Both the position numbers and the translations under genes were made by a program. The notes under the pieces were generated by a model, which worked only from the letters and a program-made list of their open reading frames with translations, was not told where the DNA came from and ran no database searches. A DNA stretch of 64,000 bases from Rhizobium sp. RU36D (GTDB lineage: Bacteria; Pseudomonadota; Alphaproteobacteria; Rhizobiales; Rhizobiaceae): contig NZ_FWXU01000031.1 in the NCBI RefSeq assembly GCF_900176345.1, positions 1 through 64,000 on the forward strand. The letters run 5' to 3'. Position 1 is the first letter of the stretch, and every line of letters starts with the position of its first letter. Shown here piece by piece: positions 18,664 through 26,503 of this stretch.

Positions 18664-18951
18664 ATGGCCAAGGGATACTGGATTGCCCGCGTGGATGTCC
18701 GCGATGCGGAGCGCTACAAGGACTACGTTGCGGCAGCAAAGCCGGCTTTCGAGAAATACGGTGCGACCTTTCTGGCGCGCGGCGGTGAGCTGACGGTGCT
18801 CGAAGGCGTTGCCCGCGGACGCAACGTGGTCATCGAATTCCCCTCGGCCCAGGCCGCCGTCGACTGCTACAACTCGCCGGAATACCAGATCGCCGCGAAG
18901 ATCCGCCAGGAAGTCGCCGATGCCGAGATGATCGTCGTCGCCGGCGTCTGA
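18664..18951 (+). CDS. DUF1330 domain protein
   Basis: A 95-residue ferredoxin-like (dimeric alpha-beta barrel) protein. It has the family's N-terminal GYWIARVDVRD, the central KYGATFLARGG, and VVIEFPSAQAAVDCYNSPEYQ. The start was set at the ATG preceded by CAGGGAG. DUF1330 proteins are of unknown function and often sit near metabolic genes; here the gene follows pyrF and may share its transcript. Confidence 0.9.
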   Translation: MAKGYWIARVDVRDAERYKDYVAAAKPAFEKYGATFLARGGELTVLEGVARGRNVVIEFPSAQAAVDCYNSPEYQIAAKIRQEVADAEMIVVAGV

Positions 18952-19086
18952 TCCCGATTGCCTTGGGGCTGCGGGACCGACTGACGCAGCCTGGGCAACA
19001 TTGATTGTTCACCACTTCCAGTCACGCTGCGATTCGGCTAAGAACCGCAGTTAGACCATACCGCCCATAGACCCAGGAGCGCTCCC

Positions 19087-20067
19087 ATGACCTTGTCGAA
19101 CCTTCCGCCGCTCGTCACCGTGTTCGGAGGATCGGGCTTCGTTGGCCGTCATGTGGTCAGGGCGCTGGCCAAGCGCGGCTATCGCATTCGTGTTGCGGTC
19201 CGTCGGCCTGATCTCGCCGGATTCCTGCAGCCGCTGGGCAATGTCGGCCAGATCTCTTTCGTCCAGGCCAATCTGCGCTATCGCAACTCGGTCGATCGCG
19301 CGGTGGAAGGCGCAAGCCACGTCGTCAACTGCGTCGGTATCCTGTTTGAAAGCGGCCGCAACAGCTTCGATGCGGTGCAGGACTTCGGCGCCCGGGCCGT
19401 AGCGGAAGCCGCGCGCGCCCAAGGCGCACGCCTCACCCATATCTCAGCCATCGGCGCCGATGCCAATTCTCAGTCCATCTATGCCGCGAGCAAGGGCAAG
19501 GCGGAAAACGCCATTCGCCAGATCCTGCCGGACGCCATTATCCTGCGCCCCTCGATCGTCTTCGGACCGGAAGACGGCTTCTTCAACAAGTTTGCCGCGA
19601 TGGCACGCATTGCGCCGGCCCTGCCCCTGGTTGGCGGCGGGAAAACCAAGTTCCAGCCTGTTTATGTCGAGGATGTCGCCGAGGCCGTTGCCCGCAGCGT
19701 CGATGGCAAGCTCCTGGCCGGCAAGACCTATGAACTGGGCGGCCGCGAGGTTGTGAGCTTCCGCGAATGTCTCGAGATCATGCTCCGCGTCGTCGGCCGC
19801 GAGAAGGTGCTTCTGCCGCTCCCCTTCTCCCTCGCATCGCTGATCGGCAGCGTCGCATCGCTGGTGCCCTTCGTCACGCCTCCCCTGACAAGCGACCAGG
19901 TGACGCTCCTGAAGAAGGACAATGTCGTCTCGCAGGCAGCGATTGCCGAGGGACTGACGCTGGAAGGCATGGGCATCACGCCATCTCTGATGGAATCGAT
20001 TCTTCCTTCCTATCTCGTCCAGTACCGGCCACACGGGCAGTTCACGGGAACCGGCAAAGCCGCCTGA
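19087..20067 (+). CDS. Complex I NDUFA9-like NAD(P)-binding SDR protein
   Basis: This 326-residue atypical extended SDR resembles the NDUFA9 accessory subunit family. The N-terminal dinucleotide motif is GGSGFVGRHVVRALAKRG (about residues 15-32). The usual YxxxK is seen as YAASKGK near residue 136. Bacterial members are found mainly in alphaproteobacteria and may bind quinone or stabilise membrane complexes. A strong AGGAG precedes the ATG. It stands alone, with a stress-type promoter for the next gene starting just after its stop. Confidence 0.88.
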   Translation: MTLSNLPPLVTVFGGSGFVGRHVVRALAKRGYRIRVAVRRPDLAGFLQPLGNVGQISFVQANLRYRNSVDRAVEGASHVVNCVGILFESGRNSFDAVQDFGARAVAEAARAQGARLTHISAIGADANSQSIYAASKGKAENAIRQILPDAIILRPSIVFGPEDGFFNKFAAMARIAPALPLVGGGKTKFQPVYVEDVAEAVARSVDGKLLAGKTYELGGREVVSFRECLEIMLRVVGREKVLLPLPFSLASLIGSVASLVPFVTPPLTSDQVTLLKKDNVVSQAAIAEGLTLEGMGITPSLMESILPSYLVQYRPHGQFTGTGKAA

Positions 20068-20081
20068 TTTCCGCCTTGTTT

Positions 20082-20106
20082 GGAACAAATTGTGCGTCTC
20101 AACGTT
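20082..20106 (+). promoter_or_regulatory. EcfG-type general stress response promoter
   Basis: GGAAC and CGTT are separated by exactly 16 bases, matching the alphaproteobacterial EcfG sigma factor consensus GGAAC-N16/17-CGTT. It sits in the intergenic gap about 140 bases before a small exported peptide gene. A scan of the other GGAAC sites I found between genes gave no second match. Confidence 0.6.
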
Positions 20107-20248
20107 GCACAAATATCGCAGGCCTGACCAAGTCTCGTTAACCGCGGATTCAGCAAGCCTGCGCTATTGAAGTTCCCGTTCGTACTGCGTAAACACGCCC
20201 TCGCGCCGATCAAACGGCGCCACTTAATGATCTGAGGAAGCATTCTTC

Positions 20249-20407
20249 ATGGGTAAATCCATCGCCCTTTTCTTTGCGTGTGCAGCTATCGTGATCCTGG
20301 CCGGATCCTTCATGGCGCCGAACACGGTCGCCGCCGGCAAGGGCAATTGCGCGCCGGCCTATGGCGTCGATCCCTGCAGCACCGGTTTCGCAGAAGCCAG
20401 CCGCTAA
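20249..20407 (+). CDS. Small exported peptide (52 residues), unknown function
   Basis: ATG follows GAGGAAG by nine bases. The product is 52 residues: a signal-peptide-like N-terminus (MGKSIALFFACAAIVILAG, cleavage plausible after TVAA near residue 28), then a short mature part with two cysteines (GNCAPAYGVDPC) that could form a disulfide. Candidate EcfG promoter elements lie upstream and a hairpin terminator follows by eight bases, so the gene has its own expression unit. I do not recognise the family. Confidence 0.7.
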   Translation: MGKSIALFFACAAIVILAGSFMAPNTVAAGKGNCAPAYGVDPCSTGFAEASR

Positions 20408-20414
20408 GCAAAAG

Positions 20415-20440
20415 GGCCAGCAAGATCGCGCTTGCTGGCC
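20415..20440. terminator. Bidirectional hairpin between the small peptide gene and uppP
   Basis: A perfect 10-base stem (GGCCAGCAAG / CTTGCTGGCC) with a six-base loop. On the minus strand it is followed by CTTTT, so it best serves the leftward uppP transcript, and it may also end the peptide gene. Confidence 0.7.
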
Positions 20441-20498
20441 ACATATTGAGAGCCGGACGAACCTTTCAGTCCCTCCGGCCTATTCGAAGTCCCAATCC

Positions 20499-21371
20499 TT
20501 AAAATCCGATGAGCAGGGCGATCAGACCGATCGTGCCGACACCTATTCTCCACCAGGCGAAGGGTGCGTAGCCGCGTTTCGAGACGAAATCGAGCAGGGC
20601 GCGCACGACGATCAGCGCGGAGATGAAGGCTGCGATGAAGCCGACACCGATGACGGTGACGTCGTCGAAGGTCAGCAGATGCCTGTTCTTGTAGAGATCG
20701 AGCGTGAACGCGCCGACCATGGTCGGCATAGCGAGGAAGAACGAGAATTCCGCGGCCGAACGCTTGTCTGTTCCCAAAAGCAGGGCGCCGACAATCGTGG
20801 CGCCCGAACGGGACGTGCCGGGGATCATGGCGACACACTGGCAAAGGCCAATCTTGAAGGCCAGGGAATAGGGATAGTTCATCACGTCGGTATAGATGGG
20901 CGTCGCCTTGATGCGGTCGATGACCAGAAGGCGGATACCCTGTTCACGTGCGGCGGTGCCGGGCTTCTTGAACGCGTATTTGTCGATGCCGAGCAGCACG
21001 AAGCCGCCGAGGATCAGAACGACGCAGATCAGCACCGGCGTCTCGAACAGCACTGTTTTGATGAAGTCGTGGGCGATAGCGCCGATCACGGCCGCAGGCA
21101 GGAAGCCGAGCAGGACCGAAACGACGAAGCGTCGGCTTTGCGGATTGCTCGGCAGGGAGACCGCGATCGAGATGAGTTTGTGGGCATAGACGCTGAGGAT
21201 CGCGAGGATCGCGCCGAGCTGCACCAGAACGGCAAATGTATTGCCGGGAGATTGAAAGCCGAGAAAATGGCCGGCCAGAAGGATATGGGCGGTCGAGGAA
21301 ACAGGAATGAATTCCGTCAATCCTTCGATGACGCCGAGCAGAAGTGCCGAGAGTATGGAGTGGATATCCAT
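20499..21371 (-). CDS. uppP: Undecaprenyl-diphosphatase
   Basis: A 290-residue inner-membrane BacA-type phosphatase that recycles undecaprenyl pyrophosphate for peptidoglycan and polysaccharide synthesis and gives bacitracin resistance. The two signature segments are EGLTEFIPVSSTAHI (about residues 15-29) and PGTSRSGATI (about 177-186), and there are about eight hydrophobic helices. It is a single-gene unit ending at a hairpin terminator. Confidence 0.96.
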   Translation of the reverse strand: MDIHSILSALLLGVIEGLTEFIPVSSTAHILLAGHFLGFQSPGNTFAVLVQLGAILAILSVYAHKLISIAVSLPSNPQSRRFVVSVLLGFLPAAVIGAIAHDFIKTVLFETPVLICVVLILGGFVLLGIDKYAFKKPGTAAREQGIRLLVIDRIKATPIYTDVMNYPYSLAFKIGLCQCVAMIPGTSRSGATIVGALLLGTDKRSAAEFSFFLAMPTMVGAFTLDLYKNRHLLTFDDVTVIGVGFIAAFISALIVVRALLDFVSKRGYAPFAWWRIGVGTIGLIALLIGF

Positions 21372-21524
21372 GGGGGGTCCTTGTCAGGCGAGAAACGGCT
21401 GGGAGTCCGGTTCCCTTGTATTCAGTGGGCCAAGCACCTATAGCTTGGAAGCCGACGCGCTGGCCAGCGGCCGAGACGCGCTGCAGTGCAATAGCGCGAA
21501 AAGCAATCAGAGAATTCAGTTATA

Positions 21525-22217
21525 ATGCCTACCTTGTATCATCATCCCATGTCCACCGCGTCCCGGTTCATCCGGTTGGTGCTTTCCGAATACGGTTACC
21601 AGGCCGATCTCGTGGAAGAGCAAACTTGGGAAAAACGGCGCGAATTCCTGACCATCAATCCGGCGGGCACGCTGCCCGTCTATGTCGATGACAACATGCG
21701 CGCGCTCTGTGGCGCCACCGTGATCTCGGAGTTTCTCGACGAGACCCATGGCGTGCTCAAACGCGACCGGCGCCTGTTGGCAGAAGACCCGTTCCAGCGG
21801 GCTGAAATCCGGCGACTGGTCGAGTGGTTCCTGCAGAAGATGGAGCAGGATGTTACCCGGCCACTGGTGCGCGAGCGCGTGCACAAACTGCAGATCCCCA
21901 ACGGCCTGGGCGGCGGCGCGCCCGATTCCAAGGTGCTGCGCATGGCCCGCAGCAATATCCGCCAGCACCTTAAGTACTTGAGTTGGCTTGCAGCTTCGCG
22001 TCCGTGGCTGGCCGGCGACCGGCTGAGCTATGCCGATCTTTCCGCGGGTGCTGCGATATCCGCGCTCGACTACATGGGCGAAATCGAATGGTCCGAGGCG
22101 CCCGTGGTGAAGGATTGGTACCAGCGGCTGAAGTCCAGGCCGTCCTTCCGCCCGTTGCTGGCAGAGCGCATCCGCGGCCTGACCCCGGCGTCGCATTACG
22201 CCGATCTCGATTTCTAG
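21525..22217 (+). CDS. Glutathione S-transferase family protein
   Basis: This 230-residue protein has an N-terminal thioredoxin-fold GST domain (MPTLYHHPMSTASRFIRLVL, TINPAGTLPVYV with the cis-proline) and an all-helical C-terminal domain (PWLAGDRLSYADLSAGAAIS). A substrate cannot be predicted. It is divergent from uppP and its stop is a few bases before queG, suggesting one transcript. Confidence 0.9.
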   Translation: MPTLYHHPMSTASRFIRLVLSEYGYQADLVEEQTWEKRREFLTINPAGTLPVYVDDNMRALCGATVISEFLDETHGVLKRDRRLLAEDPFQRAEIRRLVEWFLQKMEQDVTRPLVRERVHKLQIPNGLGGGAPDSKVLRMARSNIRQHLKYLSWLAASRPWLAGDRLSYADLSAGAAISALDYMGEIEWSEAPVVKDWYQRLKSRPSFRPLLAERIRGLTPASHYADLDF

Positions 22218-22229
22218 CGGGTGGCGGCC

Positions 22230-23390
22230 ATGGCAGGCATGCAGGCCGCGACCAAGGACCAGAAGCGCAAGCTTGACCTGACCCAGTTCATCAAGGCCGA
22301 GGCCGTGGCCCAGGGCTTCGACCTCTGTCGTGTCACCCGGCCGGACGCCATCCCAAATGCCGGGGAGCGGCTGTCGGCCTTTGTCGCGGCCGGACACCAC
22401 GGCACAATGGAATGGATGGCCGAGACAATGGAACGGCGCTCCAGCCCGCAGGCGCTGTGGGGAGACGTGCGGTCGGTCGTGATGTTCGGCATGAACTACG
22501 GTCCGGACCATGACCCCCGACTGCTGCAGGAGCAGCCCGAAAAAGCCGCCATTTCGGTCTATGCACGCAATCGTGATTACCACGACATCATCAAGGGCAG
22601 GCTGAAGGAAATCGCCACGCGCTTTGCCGCCCGCTCGGGTGACGATGTGAAGGTGTTCGTGGACACCGCCCCGGTCATGGAAAAGCCGCTTGCCTCGGCC
22701 GCCGGTCTGGGGTGGCAGGGCAAGCACACCAATCTGGTCAGCCGCGACTTCGGCTCCTGGCTCTTTCTCGGCAGTCTGTTCACCACGGCGGACCTTGCGA
22801 TCGATGATGCGGAAGCGGATCATTGCGGACGCTGTCGCGCCTGCCTCGATGCCTGCCCGACATCAGCCTTTCCGGCGCCCTACCAGATCGACGCGCGGCG
22901 CTGCATCTCCTATCTCACCATCGAGCACAAGGGGGTCATCGATCCCGCGCTTCGGCCCGCCTTCGGCAACCGGATCTATGGCTGCGACGACTGTCTTGCC
23001 GCCTGCCCCTGGAACAAGTTTGCCAGCGTGGCCCGCGAGATGAAGCTGAAGGCCCGGGAAGACTTGCGCGAACCCGATATTGCCTTCCTGATGACGCTCG
23101 ACGATGCGGCGTTCCGCAGCTTCTTTTCCGGCTCGCCGGTCAAGCGTATCGGCCGCAACCGCTTCGTGCGCAATGTGTTGATCGCGGCGGGCAATTCCGG
23201 GCTGGCGTCTCTGGTCGAACCATGCAAATTGCTGTTGCAAGATGCTTCGCCTGTTGTTCGCGCCATGGCGGTCTGGGCGCTGTCGCGTCTGATGGACCCA
23301 TTGGAATTCAACGGCTTGCGCGAACAACATGCAGGCGAGACGGATGATGAGGTGATGGACGAATGGCGGATGGCGGGAGAGCGGACATGA
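22230..23390 (+). CDS. queG: Epoxyqueuosine reductase
   Basis: A cobalamin- and Fe-S-dependent enzyme that reduces epoxyqueuosine to queuosine in tRNA. Two [4Fe-4S] clusters are indicated by CGRCRACLDACPTSAF (about residues 197-212) and CDDCLAACPWN (about 252-262). A C-terminal HEAT-like extension (DASPVVRAMAVWALSRL) fits tRNA binding. GTG at 22221 and ATG at 22239 are alternative starts. It overlaps the following SDR gene (ATGA), so the pair is coupled. Confidence 0.95.
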   Translation: MAGMQAATKDQKRKLDLTQFIKAEAVAQGFDLCRVTRPDAIPNAGERLSAFVAAGHHGTMEWMAETMERRSSPQALWGDVRSVVMFGMNYGPDHDPRLLQEQPEKAAISVYARNRDYHDIIKGRLKEIATRFAARSGDDVKVFVDTAPVMEKPLASAAGLGWQGKHTNLVSRDFGSWLFLGSLFTTADLAIDDAEADHCGRCRACLDACPTSAFPAPYQIDARRCISYLTIEHKGVIDPALRPAFGNRIYGCDDCLAACPWNKFASVAREMKLKAREDLREPDIAFLMTLDDAAFRSFFSGSPVKRIGRNRFVRNVLIAAGNSGLASLVEPCKLLLQDASPVVRAMAVWALSRLMDPLEFNGLREQHAGETDDEVMDEWRMAGERT

Positions 23391-24265
23391 AGGCGATGAT
23401 CTTTGGTGCGGGCTATTCCGGCAAGGCAATCGCTCGGGTTCTGGCTGCGCGGGGTGCCGAGGTTTGCGGGACGACACGCACGTTCGAAAAGTCCGCCGGC
23501 GTTGCCGCCGCCGGCGCGCGTCCGATGATTTTCGACGGCACCGCCCTCTCCGAAAAAGTCATTGAGGAACTGGCCGGGGTCACCCATCTCGTCCAATCGA
23601 TCGCCCCCGGAAAAGACGGCGATCCGCTCCTGCGACTGCTGTCCGACCATTTCACGGACCGCATGCCGTCCCTGCGCTGGATCTGCTATCTCTCGACCGT
23701 CGGCGTCTATGGCGACCACGGCGGCGCCTGGGTTGATGAAGACACGCCCTGTCGGCCGGTCTCTGATCGGTCCGTCGAGCGGGTCGACGCCGAAAATGCC
23801 TGGGCAGACCTGGCGGCCAAATCAGGCCTGCCACTGGCCGTTGTCAGGCTTTCCGGCATTTACGGACCGGGTCGCAACGGCTTGATCAATATTTCCAATG
23901 GCACGGCGCGCCGCCTGGTTAAGAAGGACCAGGTGTTCAATCGCATCCGGGTCGAAGATATCGGCAGCGCCACGGCCTTCCTCGCCGACAGGGTCCAAGG
24001 CGGCATCTTCAACGTCACGGATGACGAGCCGGCCCCGCCGCAGGATGTCGTCACCGAGGCCGCACGGCTGATGGGCGTCGAGCCGCCACCGGAACAGCCC
24101 TTCGAAACCGCCGAGCTCAGCCCCATGGCCCGCTCCTTCTACGGCGAGAACAAGCGGGTCTCCAATGCCCGCATCAAGGGGCTCGGTTTCAACTTCCAGT
24201 ATCCGGACTATCGCGTTTCGCTCGCTCAGCTTCTTGAGAGCGGGACCTGGAACATCCCCGCCTAA
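23387..24265 (+). CDS. SDR family NAD(P)-dependent oxidoreductase (YeeZ-like)
   Basis: A 292-residue extended-SDR-like protein. It starts with the Rossmann motif FGAGYSGKAIARVL (about residues 5-18). The sequence then has STVGVYGDHGGAWVDE and RLSGIYGPGRN, typical of the YeeZ/nucleotide-sugar epimerase group. The chosen ATG overlaps the queG stop codon; an in-frame upstream ATG lies within queG. Its substrate is unknown. Confidence 0.87.
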   Translation: MKAMIFGAGYSGKAIARVLAARGAEVCGTTRTFEKSAGVAAAGARPMIFDGTALSEKVIEELAGVTHLVQSIAPGKDGDPLLRLLSDHFTDRMPSLRWICYLSTVGVYGDHGGAWVDEDTPCRPVSDRSVERVDAENAWADLAAKSGLPLAVVRLSGIYGPGRNGLINISNGTARRLVKKDQVFNRIRVEDIGSATAFLADRVQGGIFNVTDDEPAPPQDVVTEAARLMGVEPPPEQPFETAELSPMARSFYGENKRVSNARIKGLGFNFQYPDYRVSLAQLLESGTWNIPA

Positions 24266-24633
24266 CGGGCGTTTTTCGAAGCCTGGTGCTCAGCCGCGCG
24301 TATGAAATTGCGCTTAAGGCTGGCCGTCTGCCCGAATTTTTCCATGGTTCGGGCAGCAATTTCGGCTGAGCGCAAAAATATTCCTGATGTGTTTTTGTGA
24401 ACGCGGGGGCGAGTGTCGCCTCGCCGGGCGCCTACACGCTTCGGACTGATTCCAAATCGCTTTTTTCTATTGGAAGCCGGGACTCCGCAAGGCATGCGGC
24501 GTCGCGGCCAATCACGAATGTTTTATTCATTAATATACCGTGATCACATTCGGCACTTTTCTGCCATTTTCTGCCTCGCTTAAGCAGCCCCACGCAAATT
24601 TTGGCTCACTCAACAGAATATGGATCGGTAGCA
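24266..24633. other. Intergenic region with nested inverted repeats, no supported gene
   Basis: This 370-base gap between the SDR gene and the rlpA-like gene has no convincing coding sequence. Its left part contains three nested inverted repeats (described separately). The right part is AT-richer near 24520-24545 and probably holds the promoter of the rlpA-like gene, but no clear -35/-10 pair stands out. A 77-codon leftward frame across the hairpins has no ribosome-binding site I would trust. Confidence 0.6.
24288..24371. repeat. Three nested inverted repeats, possible structured RNA
   Basis: Outer arms GCTCAGCCG (24288) and CGGCTGAGC (24363), middle arms AAATTGC (24305) and GCAATTT (24356), and inner arms CTGCCCGAA (24328) and TTCGGGCAG (24348) are all perfect and nested. 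The right side is almost continuously paired, while the left side has two bulges. This could be a structured transcript end, a small RNA or a palindromic repeat. Confidence 0.5.
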
Positions 24634-24996
24634 TTGGAAATCAGAAAGCGTTCTATTATCACCGTCGTAACAATTGCAGCTCTGTCTACTTTTGGAACAC
24701 ATAGTGCAAATGCAGCAACGTCCTGCGGCGGCGCTTCCTGGTATGCTCTTCACTCAAAGACAGCTTCCGGCGAACGGATGAACCCGTCGAACATGACGGC
24801 GGCCCACAAGACCCTTCGCTTCGGAACCAAGGTCAAGGTGACCAACCGCAACAACGGCAAGAGCGTCGTCGTGCGGATCAACGATCGCGGTCCTTTCATT
24901 CGCGGCCGGGTTCTCGATCTCTCCAAGGCCGCGGCCCAGAACATCGGCATGGTCCGTTCCGGTCACGCCAAGGTCTGCTACGAAATCATCGGCTGA
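24634..24996 (+). CDS. RlpA-like septal ring protein (double-psi beta-barrel)
   Basis: A short exported RlpA-family protein of 120 residues if TTG is the start. The signal peptide (EIRKRS, hydrophobic core, THSANA cleavage) is followed by a DPBB domain: GGASWYALHSKTASGERM, then LRFGTKVKVTN, VRINDRGPF and GRVLDLSKAAAQNIGM. RlpA proteins act on peptidoglycan, some as lytic transglycosylases; no SPOR domain is present here. No ATG gives the signal peptide; a second TTG eleven codons upstream is the alternative. Confidence 0.85.
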   Translation: MEIRKRSIITVVTIAALSTFGTHSANAATSCGGASWYALHSKTASGERMNPSNMTAAHKTLRFGTKVKVTNRNNGKSVVVRINDRGPFIRGRVLDLSKAAAQNIGMVRSGHAKVCYEIIG

Positions 24997-25089
24997 ACCG
25001 TCGCCCAAAGGCCGGGCCCGACCGCTTAAGCGCTTGCTCTCGGAACCGTTCGGCTTTACCACCCAGACTTTGACAGATGGGAGCATGAC

Positions 25090-26379
25090 ATGCGTTTGGG
25101 CGGGCGACTGGCCGGAGCGATCGAGGTTCTGGACGATATCGAGACACGCCGACGGCCCGTCGCCGATGCGTTGAAGGATTGGGGCCTGTCCCACCGGTTT
25201 GCCGGCTCCGGCGATCGTGCCGCGATCGGCAACATCGTCTACGACGCGCTGCGGATGAAACTCTCCCACGCCTATCTGATCGACGATGACAGCCCCGCCG
25301 CCCTGGCGCATGCCGTGCTCCTGCGGCAATGGGGCTATACGCTGGAAAGCATGGCCGCGGCGCTGGATGGCGACAGCTATGCGCCCGCACCACTTACCCC
25401 GCAGCAACAGCAGGCATTTACCGAGCGGCGGATCGAAGACGCGCCGCTGCACGTTCAGGGCGACATTCCGGACTGGGTCCAGGCCTCCTTCGAGACCGCC
25501 TTTGGCGAGGACTGGCTGGACGAGGCCAAGGCGTTGGCCAACCGGCCGACGCTCGACTTGCGCGCCAACACCTTGAAGGCCAACCGCGAGAAGGTCCTGA
25601 AGGCCTTGGATCGTGCAGGCGCCCAGGCCGCCCGCATTGCCTCCAATGGCATGCGCATCCCGGCCGGCGAAGGCGCTTCCCGCCTGCCGAATGTCACGGC
25701 GGAGCTTTCCTTCCAGAAAGGCTGGTTCGAAGTGCAGGACGAGGGTTCGCAGATCGTCGCGGAACTCGCCGAACCGCGCGAAGGCGACCAAGTGCTGGAT
25801 TATTGCGCCGGCGGTGGTGGCAAGACGCTCGCCATGGCAGCCGCCATGGGCAACAAGGGCCAGATCCACGCCTTCGATACGGATCGCAAGCGGCTGGCGC
25901 CGATCATCGAGCGCCTGAAGCGCGCCGGCACCCACAATGTCCAGGTCCATGACGCCGCCAAGGCGCTGGCGCCGCTCGCCAACAAGCTTGACCTGGTCTT
26001 CGTCGATGCGCCTTGCACCGGTACGGGCACATGGCGCCGCCGGCCCGACACCAAATGGCGCCTGAACCAGCGCAACCTGCAGGAAAGAACCGCGCAGCAG
26101 CAGGAAGCCCTTGGCGAGGCGGCCGCCTTCGTTCGCCCCGGCGGCGCGCTGATCTATGTGACCTGTTCCCTATTGCCTGAGGAAAACGAAGCGCAGGTCG
26201 AGGCCTTCTGCCGCGATCATCCGGAGTTTTCGATCGAGCCGGCACTCGATAGTTGGTCCCGGCGCTTCAAGTCCGCGAGCCTCAACCCCCACTCCCGCGA
26301 TGGACGGACGATCACGCTGACGCCCGCCACCACGGATACCGACGGCTTCTTCTTCTGCCGAATGCGCCGGGCCAACTGA
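25090..26379 (+). CDS. RsmB/NOP family RNA m5C methyltransferase
   Basis: This 429-residue methyltransferase probably methylates C5 of a cytidine in rRNA. It has an N-terminal NusB-like/helical region, the SAM-binding segment VLDYCAGGGGKTLAMAAAMG (about residues 236-255), the motif IV cysteine in DAPCTGTGTWRRRPD (about 303-317), and the motif VI cysteine in VTCSLLPEEN. Both catalytic cysteines are present. It lacks the C-terminal extension of some family members. It appears monocistronic. Confidence 0.92.
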   Translation: MRLGGRLAGAIEVLDDIETRRRPVADALKDWGLSHRFAGSGDRAAIGNIVYDALRMKLSHAYLIDDDSPAALAHAVLLRQWGYTLESMAAALDGDSYAPAPLTPQQQQAFTERRIEDAPLHVQGDIPDWVQASFETAFGEDWLDEAKALANRPTLDLRANTLKANREKVLKALDRAGAQAARIASNGMRIPAGEGASRLPNVTAELSFQKGWFEVQDEGSQIVAELAEPREGDQVLDYCAGGGGKTLAMAAAMGNKGQIHAFDTDRKRLAPIIERLKRAGTHNVQVHDAAKALAPLANKLDLVFVDAPCTGTGTWRRRPDTKWRLNQRNLQERTAQQQEALGEAAAFVRPGGALIYVTCSLLPEENEAQVEAFCRDHPEFSIEPALDSWSRRFKSASLNPHSRDGRTITLTPATTDTDGFFFCRMRRAN

Positions 26380-26402
26380 TCGGTCAGACGCAAAAAATGA
26401 CG

Positions 26403-26425
26403 ACTGTCAGGTCATTCTGGACAGT
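26403..26425. promoter_or_regulatory. Inverted repeat before the imelysin operon
   Basis: ACTGTC-N11-GACAGT lies between the methyltransferase stop and the imelysin ATG, about 80 bases before the latter. It could be an operator for a metal regulator. It could also be a weak terminator, because a stem with one bulge forms and TTTTT follows about 15 bases later. Confidence 0.35.
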
Positions 26426-26503
26426 TTGACACCAGTTTGTTTTTCCGCCAAGAAGGTCGCCAGAGGCTTCATGGACCGACGCATCCGCGTCAAAGGAGGG
26501 ACA

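Noticed and set aside
18967..18991. Hairpin GGCTGCG / CGCAGCC after the DUF1330 gene
   Set aside because: The loop is 11 bases and no T-run follows on either strand, so I did not call it a terminator.
24262..24495. 77-codon minus-strand frame in the gap before the rlpA-like gene
   Set aside because: It is basic, has no recognised family, and runs across the nested inverted repeats; no convincing ribosome-binding site. It stays a remote alternative.
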